This document shows, piece by piece, positions 1 to 7,984 of a stretch of 15,030 nt of DNA (within the stretch, counting starts at the first letter, position 1; every line of letters begins with the position of its first letter). Both the position numbers and the translations under genes were made by a program. Location of the stretch: NCBI GenBank assembly GCA_036558305.1, contig DATBFX010000407.1:1-15030 (forward strand), given 5' to 3'. A model generated the notes under the pieces. The model was not told where the DNA came from. It searched no databases and saw nothing but the letters and a program-made list of their open reading frames with translations. This DNA comes from DATBFX01 sp036558305 (GTDB lineage: Bacteria > Chloroflexota > Chloroflexia > Thermomicrobiales > UBA6265).

Positions 1-2181
1 GCGCTCGCGGCGGGTGAGGTCGGCGTTGTACGGGGCGCCGCCCAGATCGGGCGCGGGTGCCGCGACGAGGGACAGGAACTCGCTGGCCCCGTCGAGGGTC
101 TGGTCGAGTGACTGGGTTTGGCCGGCTGCCCAGGCGGCGGCGAATTCGGTGTGGCCGAGCGCGGCGCGGGCGCCGGCGAGGGCGCGGTCGAAGAGGGTCC
201 GCTCGGGCAACGCGAAGGCGTGGCCAAGGGAATCGCGCAGACCGTCCGCCGCACCGAAGAGTCTGGCCGCGCGCTTCGGCGTCCGGTGGAGCACCGCCAG
301 GGTGGCGGCGCCGGCGAGCCAATTGGCCAGCATCTCGCGCGCCCCGAGCTGCCGCCACAGGGGCAGGCCCGCCGCGAACCGGGCGGCGGCGGCGTGGTCG
401 CCCCGGTCGCAGGCCACGAACCCGAGGTAGTTGAGGGTGACTGCGGCGTTGAGCGGGTCGCCGAGTTCGCGGTACACCGCCAGCGCATCCTCGAGGATCG
501 CCGCTGCCGCCGCCGGGTCGCCCTGGCCCCAAACCGCGGGGCCGAGGATGTCACTCCGCAGCCCGGCGGCCCACCAACGGTTGCCCAGCGCCTCGAAGAT
601 CGCCTGCGCCTCCCCGATGTGGGACACCGCGTGGTCGTAGTGCCCCTGCCCCAGGTCGACGAAGCCGAGCACGTGCAGCGCCAGGGCGGTACCCTGGCGG
701 TCGCCCAGGCCGCGCCAGAGCGCCAGGGATTCGGCTCCCAGCGCGCTCGCTTCCTCGTAGTCGCCCCGGTAGGCCGCCAGCAAGCCCGCCGAGCGCAGCC
801 CCCGCGCCCGCACTGTGGCGGGGATGGCCGTACTCCGCGGCGGGTCGAGCGCGCGCTGGAGCCAGCCGCGCCCCTCTTGCCGATGGCTGCGAAAGATCCA
901 GAACTCCCCCAGCGACCCGGCCAGCCGCAGCAGTCCCCCGGCGTCGCCGGTCCGCTCCAGCCAGGCGAGGGCCGCCCGCAGGTTGTCGAGATCGGCCTCG
1001 ATCCGGTCCGGCCACTCCAGGAACGCCAGCGAGACGAGGCTCTCCCGGAAGCGTTCCGCCAGCCCCACGCACCAGGCCGCGTGCGCGCGTCGGACCGCCT
1101 CATCGTCGCCGCTGGCGGCGAGCTGCTCCAGCCCGAATTCGCGGACCGTTTCCAGCATGCCGAACCGCGGCTCGCCGTCGGGCTGCTCGGCCTGCGACAC
1201 CAGGCTCCTGTCAACGAGCGACCCGAGCCCCTCCAGGACGTCGATCCCAGGATCGCCGGGCGCTGCGACCACCGCCGCGGCGGCCTCCAGGGTCCAGCCG
1301 CCGACGAAGACGGCGAGGCGGCGGAAGAGCATCTGCTCTTCCGGGGATAGCAGGTCGTGGCTCCAGGCGATCGCGTCGCGCATCGTCCGCAATCGCGTGG
1401 GCAGGTCGCGCGCCCCGCCGACGAGCAGCGGCAACCGCCGCGCCAGCCGACTCAGCAGCGCGCGCGGCGGCAGCAGGCCGATCCGCGCCGCCGCCAGCTC
1501 GATGGCGAGCGGCAGCCCGTCGAGACGGGCACAGACGGCGGCCACCGCCGGCGCGTTCGCCTCGGTGAGGCGGAAGTCCGCCCGCGTCGCCCGGGCGCGC
1601 TCCGTGAACAGGCGGATCGCTTCGTACCGCGCCAAATCCTCCGGCGGCGGCAGGCGGCGGGTGCCCTCTGGGCGGTCCGGCAGCGAAAGCGGCGGCACCG
1701 CAAAGGCATGCTCGCCATACAGGTGCAGAACCGCCCGGCTCGTGATGAGCAGGCGGAGACCGGGCGCGGCGGCGAGCAGGTCGCCGACCAGCGGCGCGGC
1801 CGGCAGCACCTGCTCGAAGTTGTCGAGGACCAGCAGCAGGTGCCGATCGCGGAGGTGCCGCATCACGCCGTCGGCGAGCGGCCGGTCGCCCGCCTCGCGC
1901 ACGCCGAGGGCCTGCGCGATCGCCGAGGCGACGAGGTCCGGGTCGCGAGTCGCGGCGAGGGGGACGAAGGCGACGCCGGCGGCGAAGTCCGTCGCGAGGA
2001 CCTCGGCCACCCGCAGCGCCAGGCGCGTCTTGCCGACGCCGCCCGGACCGGTCAACGTCAAGAGGCGGACGCCCCCGTGCCCGAGGAGGTCGCGGAGCGC
2101 GGCGACCTCGCGCTCCCGTCCGATCAGCGGCGTCAGCGGAACGGGGAGGTTGCTGCCGAGCTTGGGTGGAGGCGTGGCCAT
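1..2181 (-). CDS. NB-ARC-type ATPase/TPR transcriptional regulator with LuxR-type C-terminus (3' end cut by window edge)
   Basis: This is a large cytoplasmic regulator of the STAND ATPase class. The frame is open for 727 codons from the ATG at 2181 down to base 1, so the stop lies outside. Residues 17-26 read VPLTPLIGRE, the usual lead-in to this ATPase. Walker A is GPGGVGKT (45-52) and Walker B LLLVLDNFEQ (115-124). A sensor-like LLITSR (144-149) and a GLPLAIELAAAR motif follow. The rest is helical, with TPR-like repeats such as AAYRGDYEEASALG and VDLGQGHYDHAVSHIGEA. The last six residues, LTRRER, match the opening of a LuxR/FixJ helix-turn-helix, so about 60 residues are probably missing. 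In this family the ATPase/TPR part senses a ligand or partner and the C-terminus binds DNA. The ligand and targets are unknown. AAGG about 12 nt upstream is a weak ribosome site, so the start is likely but not certain. It is transcribed away from the other genes. Confidence 0.88.
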   Translation of the reverse strand, partial: MATPPPKLGSNLPVPLTPLIGREREVAALRDLLGHGGVRLLTLTGPGGVGKTRLALRVAEVLATDFAAGVAFVPLAATRDPDLVASAIAQALGVREAGDRPLADGVMRHLRDRHLLLVLDNFEQVLPAAPLVGDLLAAAPGLRLLITSRAVLHLYGEHAFAVPPLSLPDRPEGTRRLPPPEDLARYEAIRLFTERARATRADFRLTEANAPAVAAVCARLDGLPLAIELAAARIGLLPPRALLSRLARRLPLLVGGARDLPTRLRTMRDAIAWSHDLLSPEEQMLFRRLAVFVGGWTLEAAAAVVAAPGDPGIDVLEGLGSLVDRSLVSQAEQPDGEPRFGMLETVREFGLEQLAASGDDEAVRRAHAAWCVGLAERFRESLVSLAFLEWPDRIEADLDNLRAALAWLERTGDAGGLLRLAGSLGEFWIFRSHRQEGRGWLQRALDPPRSTAIPATVRARGLRSAGLLAAYRGDYEEASALGAESLALWRGLGDRQGTALALHVLGFVDLGQGHYDHAVSHIGEAQAIFEALGNRWWAAGLRSDILGPAVWGQGDPAAAAAILEDALAVYRELGDPLNAAVTLNYLGFVACDRGDHAAAARFAAGLPLWRQLGAREMLANWLAGAATLAVLHRTPKRAARLFGAADGLRDSLGHAFALPERTLFDRALAGARAALGHTEFAAAWAAGQTQSLDQTLDGASEFLSLVAAPAPDLGGAPYNADLTRRER

Positions 2182-2895
2182 CGGGTGGACCGACCTTGCT
2201 CGCGGGCGAACGGCGGACAGCCGCCATGATGGCCGGCGGGCCACAGGCCGTCAACCGGGGGTCGGGCAGGGCCATTTCATCACTTCGCGTCGGCCGCCCG
2301 GACGAGGTCGGAACTCGGCAGCCGGGTCGCTCGCCTGGAGGGAAATCCTGGTCGAATCTGACGAGCCGCCCACGAACGGAGCCTTCGGAGCCGACGGAGG
2401 CGCCGGTCTTGGGTCGGTGGGACGCACGTTGCGGCTCCGAAATCGTCTGAATCCTGGGCGATGATATGGCCCTGGGGGCGGGACTTACCGCTTGCGTCCG
2501 CCTCTCCGATATGGCTACGATTTTTGCTACGATCGGACCGATACCCGGAACGCCCCTTCTGCGTAGCAAACAGCGAGCTATCGGCGGATCATCGTCGGCA
2601 AGGACGGTGATGTATCTCCCGAGCTTCATTTCACGGAAAGTGAGGACGTTCGCTGGTTCTCCCGCCCCTTCGCTCCCAAGAGGTGCCGCCAGAGAGCTCT
2701 CCAATTGACAGGCGAAGGGCCCCTCGCTGCGGGGCGGCCAAAGCGGATCGGCGTGCGTCAAGTTGCGGCGGTCGTGACGAGACTTGCAAAGAATCCGGCG
2801 GGTGAGGATACTGCGTCATCCGATCGGCTTGCTGTTGGCGCGTGATCCCGCACGGAGTTGCGTGGCCGCGGCGATGGGCGTGGGAGACCGCCACG
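2182..2895. other. Intergenic region of about 0.7 kb, no supported gene
   Basis: This gap separates the leftward regulator from the rightward PP-loop enzyme and should hold both 5' ends. Several frames are open through it but none has a ribosome site, family motif and sensible length together. The part around 2460-2650 is less GC-rich than its surroundings. It contains an 8-bp direct repeat, GCTACGAT, at 2514-2521 and 2526-2533, and GATATGGC twice, at 2463-2470 and 2508-2515. These could be binding sites, or degraded sequence. A promoter for the rightward gene is listed separately. I could not find a convincing promoter for the regulator. Confidence 0.6.
2784..2812 (+). promoter_or_regulatory. 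Candidate sigma-70 promoter of the PP-loop enzyme
   Basis: TTGCAA (2784-2789) and GATACT (2807-2812) are separated by exactly 17 bp. Each box keeps four of six consensus bases. Transcription would begin near 2819, giving a leader of about 77 nt before the GTG at 2896. It is called by eye from spacing and similarity only. Confidence 0.45.
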
Positions 2896-4347
2896 GTGAA
2901 GGTGCTTGTCGCGGAACCGGTGATCGCCGGTGAGTCCGTCCTCTTCCGCTGGACGCAGTCGGAGCCGAATCCGTATCAGGCGAAGAACGAGTTCTCTTTT
3001 CGATACGAGGGAATCGACCTCGGGGCCTTTTCGCCGCTTCTTTTCTACGAGATCTTTCTTGGGCTCCAACTCAAGGTGTTCGGGGCGTACCGCCGCCCCG
3101 TCGAGGTGATCTTCCCGCGGCCGGTGCCCTGGCGGTCGGCCGCCTATTGGCGTGCGTTTCACGACGCCGACCTAGTGACGATCGCGCCGCTCGCCGATGC
3201 GGCGTCATACTCGCCCTGGATCAAGGGGTCTTCTCGCCTGCCTCGGCCGCGGAAAGCGGCGGTCTTCTTCGGCGCCGGCCGGGACAGCACCGCGACCACC
3301 TGCCTGCTCTCGGAGATCTTTGGGCCCGAAGAGGTGTTGCTCGTCCAGTTCGTCATTCCGGTGCGACCCGTCCCGGACCAAACAGAGCGATTGGAGCGAC
3401 GGCAGGACGAGTTGATGCTGCGTCCGGCGCGAGAACGTTTGGGCGTCGCCACGCGCTTCGTCTGGACGGACTATCTGGCGCAGATGCACGTCGGGCACTA
3501 CGCCACTCGCCCACACGCGGAGTTTTTCACCCTCGGGGCGCTGCCGTTGCTGCTTGCCTGGGGCGTTTCGCTCGCCACGTTCTGTATCGAATGGACGGCG
3601 TATCCGGCATTTCGCAACGAACACGGCCGACTCCGATTCCGTTCCCCCAAGTCCCGGCCGGAGATCTTGGCGACGCAGTCGGCGCACTACCGGCGGGTGC
3701 TCGGCGCCGAGCTGAGGGTGACGAATCTGAACATGCTGATGTCGACGCTGACGACGTTCCGCCTCCTCCAGGAGCGCTATCCGCCGACGCTCGAGCAGAT
3801 CGTGATGTGTACCCAGGGCGATGTCGGCCAACGCTGGTGTTATCGCTGCAACAACTGCGCGTGGTATGCGCTGTACTGCCTGCATTTCGGGGTCCTCGAC
3901 CTCCGGTTTGACTACGACCGCCTCTTCCGCGACGCGCCCTATTTCCGCAAGGTCGCGGCCTACGCCGCGACCGGTGTCGAGTTATCCCACTTCGGCAACG
4001 CGCCACCGCCGCCGTCGCTCGGACTCGAAGTCTTTTCGGTGTTTTTCCACGTCGTGGCCGGGGTGGACGTTCGTCTCGTCGCCGATCGGCTCGGCGCGGA
4101 GGCGTATGCCAATCTGATGGTGATGAAGGCGCTCTTCGGCAACCGCACCTACCCGAGTACGGCAATGATGCCGACGAAGGCGATCGACTTGCTTGGTCAC
4201 CCGGCCGCGCGGCAGATCGCGGCGTTGGTTTCCCAGCACGCCGCGGCTGCCGACGACCTGCCCGGTCCGTTTGCCAACGCGGACGCGGTCTACGACTTCG
4301 GGCTCAGGATGCCGGTCCGCAAAGAATTGAGCTGCCCCGGCGATTGA
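2896..4347 (+). CDS. PP-loop ATPase-like enzyme, divergent MurL (UDP-MurNAc-L-Ala-L-Glu epimerase) relative
   Basis: The 483-residue product has a phosphate-binding loop of PP-loop type, VFFGAGRDSTATT (FGAGRDS at 125-131), in place of the usual SGGxDS or GGGxDS. A cysteine cluster WCYRCNNC follows (Cys 315, 318, 321), then a hydrophobic YALYCLHFG. The order is an N-terminal substrate domain with FRYEGIDLG, then the PP-loop, an IEWTAYP stretch, and C-x2-C-x2-C near the C-terminus. It matches what I know of MurL, which adenylates UDP-MurNAc-L-Ala-L-Glu and inverts the terminal glutamate. QueC-like enzymes share the loop and cysteines but are much shorter. The function is therefore inferred at superfamily level only. 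I chose GTG 2896 because GGGAG lies 9 nt upstream and the protein then begins VKVLVAEP. A GTG at 2842 would add 18 residues. No neighbouring mur gene supports the role. Confidence 0.72.
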   Translation: MKVLVAEPVIAGESVLFRWTQSEPNPYQAKNEFSFRYEGIDLGAFSPLLFYEIFLGLQLKVFGAYRRPVEVIFPRPVPWRSAAYWRAFHDADLVTIAPLADAASYSPWIKGSSRLPRPRKAAVFFGAGRDSTATTCLLSEIFGPEEVLLVQFVIPVRPVPDQTERLERRQDELMLRPARERLGVATRFVWTDYLAQMHVGHYATRPHAEFFTLGALPLLLAWGVSLATFCIEWTAYPAFRNEHGRLRFRSPKSRPEILATQSAHYRRVLGAELRVTNLNMLMSTLTTFRLLQERYPPTLEQIVMCTQGDVGQRWCYRCNNCAWYALYCLHFGVLDLRFDYDRLFRDAPYFRKVAAYAATGVELSHFGNAPPPPSLGLEVFSVFFHVVAGVDVRLVADRLGAEAYANLMVMKALFGNRTYPSTAMMPTKAIDLLGHPAARQIAALVSQHAAAADDLPGPFANADAVYDFGLRMPVRKELSCPGD

Positions 4348-4414
4348 GCGGCCGGGGGCGAAGCGGGAGGTGCGTGACGCACCCGAGGTACCGAGCATTG
4401 TGCGCATGGCCCAA

Positions 4415-4441
4415 AGCCGGCGCCTTGGCGCCTGGCGGCTG
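4415..4441 (+). terminator. Weak hairpin downstream of the PP-loop gene
   Basis: GGCGC and GCGCC flank a CTTG loop, and AGCC/GGCT can extend the stem with a bulge. There is no T-run after it, so it is at best a Rho-assisted terminator or an mRNA-end stabiliser. It lies about 70 nt after the stop codon. Confidence 0.3.
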
Positions 4442-4495
4442 TCGTTCGCGATACCCCGTCGGATCACAATTCGCAAAAATGGGACGTTCGCCTAG

Positions 4496-4522
4496 TTGCA
4501 ATCCCGGTTCTTATGGTATAAT
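4496..4522 (+). promoter_or_regulatory. Extended -10 promoter upstream of the sigma factor
   Basis: A perfect TATAAT (4517-4522) is preceded by TGG, giving the TGn extended -10 motif. TTGCAA (4496-4501) sits 15 bp upstream, a short spacer that the extended -10 could compensate for. The surroundings (CACAATTCGCAAAAATGG) are AT-rich for this genome. Transcription should start near 4529. It is the best-looking promoter in the window. Confidence 0.72.
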
Positions 4523-4536
4523 GTCAGGCTTGTGCG

Positions 4537-4558
4537 GAGTTCCCGTGCTCGGGAGCTC
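4537..4558 (+). other. Perfect 9-bp hairpin close to the predicted 5' end of the sigma factor transcript
   Basis: GAGTTCCCG pairs with CGGGAGCTC (one G-T wobble) around a TGCT loop. It begins about 8 nt after the predicted transcription start. Such 5' stems can protect an mRNA from decay, and this could be that or the first element of a larger regulatory RNA. There is no following T-run. Confidence 0.5.
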
Positions 4559-4834
4559 TCTAGTCACGGAACCGAATTCTTGCCAACCATCGTCGCCCCG
4601 CTCGTGCGAGGGTGGGACAGACATCCGCTGTCCGGGAGGAAGCGTACCTCTCTATGGCCGACTATCGGCCACCGGACGGTGTGGGTGGCGTTTGTAGACA
4701 ACGTCCCCCTCTTCCCGCAGACTCCGCGGCCGGCTGCCGCGGGGTGAAGGACATGTACCGGTCTGGCAACGTTTGTGCAGCGTCTATGCACGCGAACGGG
4801 TCGCCGTGTCCGCGACGCCAGGAGTATGGCCCTC

Positions 4835-5845
<1,011 letters not shown>

Positions 5846-5915
5846 CCGGCGGCGATCGGCGAGCGTCGGGAGACGAGCGAGATTAGTACCTCGGACGCAA
5901 CCGCATCTGATTCCG

Positions 5916-5943
5916 CGAGGGGCACGGCACGCCGTGCCCCTCG
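5916..5943 (+). terminator. GC-rich palindrome after the sigma gene, possible terminator
   Basis: A perfect 12-bp stem (CGAGGGGCACGG with CCGTGCCCCTCG) surrounds a CACG loop, about 70 nt after the stop codon. CGCAA (5896-5900) and TTGCG (5944-5948) could add an outer stem. The following bases, TTGCGTTT, are only partly T-rich. The core GGGGCACGGC/GCCGTGCCCC looks like a dispersed repeat of the same style as the 32-bp inverted repeat next to it, so it may be a repeat that happens to act as a terminator. Confidence 0.55.
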
Positions 5944-5983
5944 TTGCGTTTCGTCGGGGGCCACGTTCGCAAGGTTGGCCTTC

Positions 5984-6061
5984 GTAGGGGCGGACCTCCG
6001 TGTCCGCCCTCTTCGAGGTGCGTGGCGTGCGAAGAGGGCGGACACGGAGGTCCGCCCCTAC
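5984..6061. repeat. 32-bp perfect inverted repeat (REP-like palindrome)
   Basis: The left arm (5984-6015) and right arm (6030-6061) are exact reverse complements over 32 bases, around a 14-nt loop. Each arm starts from GTAGGGGCGGAC and contains CCGTGTCCGCCC. Palindromes of this GTAGGGGCGGAC style recur between genes in several GC-rich bacteria, so this is probably a dispersed element rather than a one-off. It ends 22 bases before the CNNM/CBS gene. In RNA it would form a very stable stem directly upstream of that start codon. Confidence 0.85.
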
Positions 6062-6083
6062 ATGGATGGCCGGTTCGAACTCT

Positions 6084-7442
6084 ATGGGTAGCGACGCCTT
6101 CAAACTCCTGGCCGTGCCGATATTTGTCCTGCTGAACGGATTCTTCGTGGCGGCGGAGTACTCGCTGGTCAGCGTGCGGAAGACGCGGATCGACGAGTTG
6201 GCCGAGGGCGGGAACCGGATGGCCCGGCTCGTCCTACGGGCGAAGAGCGATCCCACCCGCTTCATCTCGGCGACGCAACTCGGGGTGACGATGACGAGTC
6301 TGGCACTCGGTTGGGTGGCCGAACCGACGCTGGCGCCGCTGATCCGCCCCCTCTTCGACTTCCTGCCGGAAGAGGGCGCGGTCGTCACCAGTCATCTGGT
6401 GGCGGGTGTTGTCGCGTACTTCATCATCACGCTGCTGCACATCGTCGTCGGCGAGCAGGTGCCGAAGATGCTGGCGCTGCAACGCTCGGAAGCGACGGTC
6501 ATGGTCGCGGTCGGGCCGATGAGCTGGTTGTCGTGGCTGTTCCGGCCGATGATCGCCCTGCTCTACTGGTTGACGACGCTGGCGCTGAAACTCCTCCACC
6601 TCAAATGGGAAGGGGAGCACAGTCTGGTCTACACCGAAAACGAGTTGAAGATGATCGTCACCGCCAGCCAGGAGAAGGGGGTGATCGAGGAGAGCGAGCA
6701 GGAGTTGATCGTCCGCGTCTTCGGGTTTGCCGACGTCCACGCCGACGAGGTGATGGTGCCGCGGACCGAGATGGAGGCGCTGCCGGCGACGGCGACGCTG
6801 GACGAGGTGACGGCGGCGGTTTCCCGGTCGGGCCACGCTCGGTATCCGGTCTACGACCGCGACATCGACGACGTGATCGGCGTGTTCCACGTCAAAGACC
6901 TCTACCGCTTCCAGTCGGCGGGTCGGCCGCGCGCATTCGACCTGCGGCGGATGGTGCGCACCCCGCTGATCGTGCCGGCGGCGATGCCGCTCGACGAACT
7001 GCTGGCGATGATGAAGCGGCGGCGGACGCACGTGGCGATGGTGCTCGACGAGTACGGCGGGACGGCGGGGATGGTGACGCTGGAGGACGTGCTGGAGCGG
7101 ATCGTCGGCGACGTCCGCGACGAGTTCGAGGGGGAGGCGGAGGAGGTCGAGGTCTCGGCGAACGGCGAGGTCCACCTGAGCGGTTTGCTCTCGATCGACG
7201 ACGTCAACGAGCGGTTCGAATTGGCGATCGAGGACCCGTTTTACAACACGATCGGCGGCTACGTCTTCGGGCAACTCGGGCGCCGGCCGGAGATCGGGGA
7301 CGAGGTACGGGCCGACGGGCATGTGTTCCGGGTCGAGGCGATGGACGGGTTGCGGATCGACCGACTGCAACTGATCTCGGCGGCGGAGAGCGCGCTGGAG
7401 GAGACGCGGGACGAGGCGGACGGGGTGGCGGTGCGGGAATAG
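6084..7442 (+). CDS. CNNM-domain / CBS-pair / CorC_HlyC membrane protein (hemolysin C family)
   Basis: This 452-residue inner-membrane protein is of the HlyC/CorC (TlyC, YfjD-like) family, linked to Mg2+ or other divalent cation transport. The CNNM (DUF21) part has hydrophobic segments near 8-28 (with the typical LLNGFFVAAEYSLVSVRKTR), 63-82, 100-124 and 143-171, plus GEQVPK. A first CBS motif begins at VMVPRTEMEALP (about 223). A second lies near 292-345, with VLDEYGGTAGMVTLEDVLE. A CorC_HlyC domain covers about 360-435 (FYNTIGGYVFGQLGRRPEIGD). All domains are complete for a full-length member. ATG 6084 is chosen because the protein then opens with the membrane segment. ATG 6066 would add six residues, and the longer open frame would run back into the inverted repeat. 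The ribosome site is weak. Hemolytic activity should not be assumed from the name. Confidence 0.92.
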   Translation: MGSDAFKLLAVPIFVLLNGFFVAAEYSLVSVRKTRIDELAEGGNRMARLVLRAKSDPTRFISATQLGVTMTSLALGWVAEPTLAPLIRPLFDFLPEEGAVVTSHLVAGVVAYFIITLLHIVVGEQVPKMLALQRSEATVMVAVGPMSWLSWLFRPMIALLYWLTTLALKLLHLKWEGEHSLVYTENELKMIVTASQEKGVIEESEQELIVRVFGFADVHADEVMVPRTEMEALPATATLDEVTAAVSRSGHARYPVYDRDIDDVIGVFHVKDLYRFQSAGRPRAFDLRRMVRTPLIVPAAMPLDELLAMMKRRRTHVAMVLDEYGGTAGMVTLEDVLERIVGDVRDEFEGEAEEVEVSANGEVHLSGLLSIDDVNERFELAIEDPFYNTIGGYVFGQLGRRPEIGDEVRADGHVFRVEAMDGLRIDRLQLISAAESALEETRDEADGVAVRE

Positions 7443-7571
7443 CGGTTCAACGGCTCACATGTTGTCGTGAGCGACGACACTAATCGCGATGTCGGCTTCG
7501 GCGAGTCGCCCTATCTGACGAATGTCTCACCGCGATTGGTGGCAGCAGACCCGGACCGCCGGTTGCAGCCG

Positions 7572-7907
7572 CTATGCGCGGCGCCGATCGAAACACCCGA
7601 TCAGGAACGCGGCGACGACGACCGGCACGCCGAAGATCAGCCGGAGCGTGCCCAGTTCCCCTTCGTCGAAGTAGGCCCAGCCGATCCAGACGACGGCCAT
7701 CACCAACGCCAGCGCGACCCCCTGCCCGATCCCAGCCCGACCACGGCGCATGATGATGATGCGCTTCTCTTCGGCGTCACGCCATTCGTTGTCAACCACC
7801 CGATATTCCTCGCTGCCATTCCATGCGATCGAACCACGCGGACCGATCACGGCGATCGCCGCGCCGGTGACACGATCACTTTTGCACGCCGAGAGTTCCC
7901 GCGGCAT
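7572..7907 (-). CDS. Small hypothetical two-helix membrane protein
   Basis: I do not recognise a family. The 111-residue frame has a polar N-terminal half (GSEEYRVVDNEWRDAEEKR). Two hydrophobic segments follow, GVALALVMAVVWIGWAYF and LRLIFGVPVVVAAFLIG, joined by the acidic turn DEGELGT, and the protein ends in FDRRRA. Positive residues (MRRGR) before the first helix suggest a cytoplasmic N-terminus. An internal ATG at 7751 has a purine-rich GAAGAGAAG upstream and would give a compact 59-residue protein. The longer start at 7907 lacks a clear ribosome site, although codon use in the first half looks coding. It lies 76 nt downstream of the GH3 gene on the same strand, and converges with the CNNM/CBS gene across 129 bases. 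It may be co-transcribed with GH3. Confidence 0.55.
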   Translation of the reverse strand: MPRELSACKSDRVTGAAIAVIGPRGSIAWNGSEEYRVVDNEWRDAEEKRIIIMRRGRAGIGQGVALALVMAVVWIGWAYFDEGELGTLRLIFGVPVVVAAFLIGCFDRRRA

Positions 7908-7966
7908 CCGTCATTCGGCGTATTCCACAAACGCGGCGGGCCGAGTGGGGACCGCAGGTAGACGCG

Positions 7967-7984
7967 AGCGCGGCGACCCGCGCT
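7967..7984 (-). terminator. Hairpin at the stop codon of the GH3 gene
   Basis: AGCGCGG and CCGCGCT form a perfect 7-bp stem around a 4-nt loop, touching the last base of the GH3 stop codon. No T-run follows, so it may stabilise the mRNA end or only slow polymerase. Confidence 0.35.

Larger units (their letters stand above)
4348..4834. other. Intergenic region and structured leader upstream of the sigma factor
   Basis: This stretch of 487 bases has no supported gene; its short open frames lack start signals. The first part, up to about 4490, carries a GC-rich hairpin after the PP-loop gene. The promoter lies at 4496-4522. From about 4529 to 4834 the expected transcript is a leader of about 305 nt with four perfect stems: 4537-4558 (9 bp), 4615-4633 (6 bp), 4655-4671 (7 bp) and 4724-4742 (7 bp). 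None is followed by a run of T, so they do not look like simple terminators. The leader could be regulatory, or a separate small RNA could start here. Confidence 0.6.

Noticed and set aside
118..1350. Long plus-strand open frame of 410 codons opposite the regulator
   Set aside because: It is antisense to a frame with clear Walker A/B and TPR-like motifs. Its composition (Arg, Pro, Gly, Gln rich) is typical of a GC-rich shadow frame.
815..2464. Plus-strand open frame of 549 codons
   Set aside because: Rich in Ser, Arg, Ala and Pro, without domain signals, and opposite the regulator ATPase domain.
2490..2629. IS110-type transposase fragment (GVPGIGPIVAKI)
   Set aside because: One short motif-like match, with no flanking transposase motifs, no inverted repeats and no stop pattern of a decayed gene.
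1211..2761. Minus-strand open frame of 516 codons covering the gap upstream of the regulator
   Set aside because: It runs out of frame with the regulator over most of its length and becomes low-complexity there. Only a short part near 2500-2629 looks slightly protein-like, reported as a weak finding.
4610..4650. SRP RNA-like segment (GTCC, GGGA loop, GGAAGC) in the sigma leader
   Set aside because: The symmetric internal loop and the flanking helix of SRP domain IV do not match; only the small apical resemblance is present.
5984..6061. Insertion sequence bounded by inverted repeats
   Set aside because: Only 14 bases lie between the arms; there is no transposase, so it is a palindrome rather than an IS.
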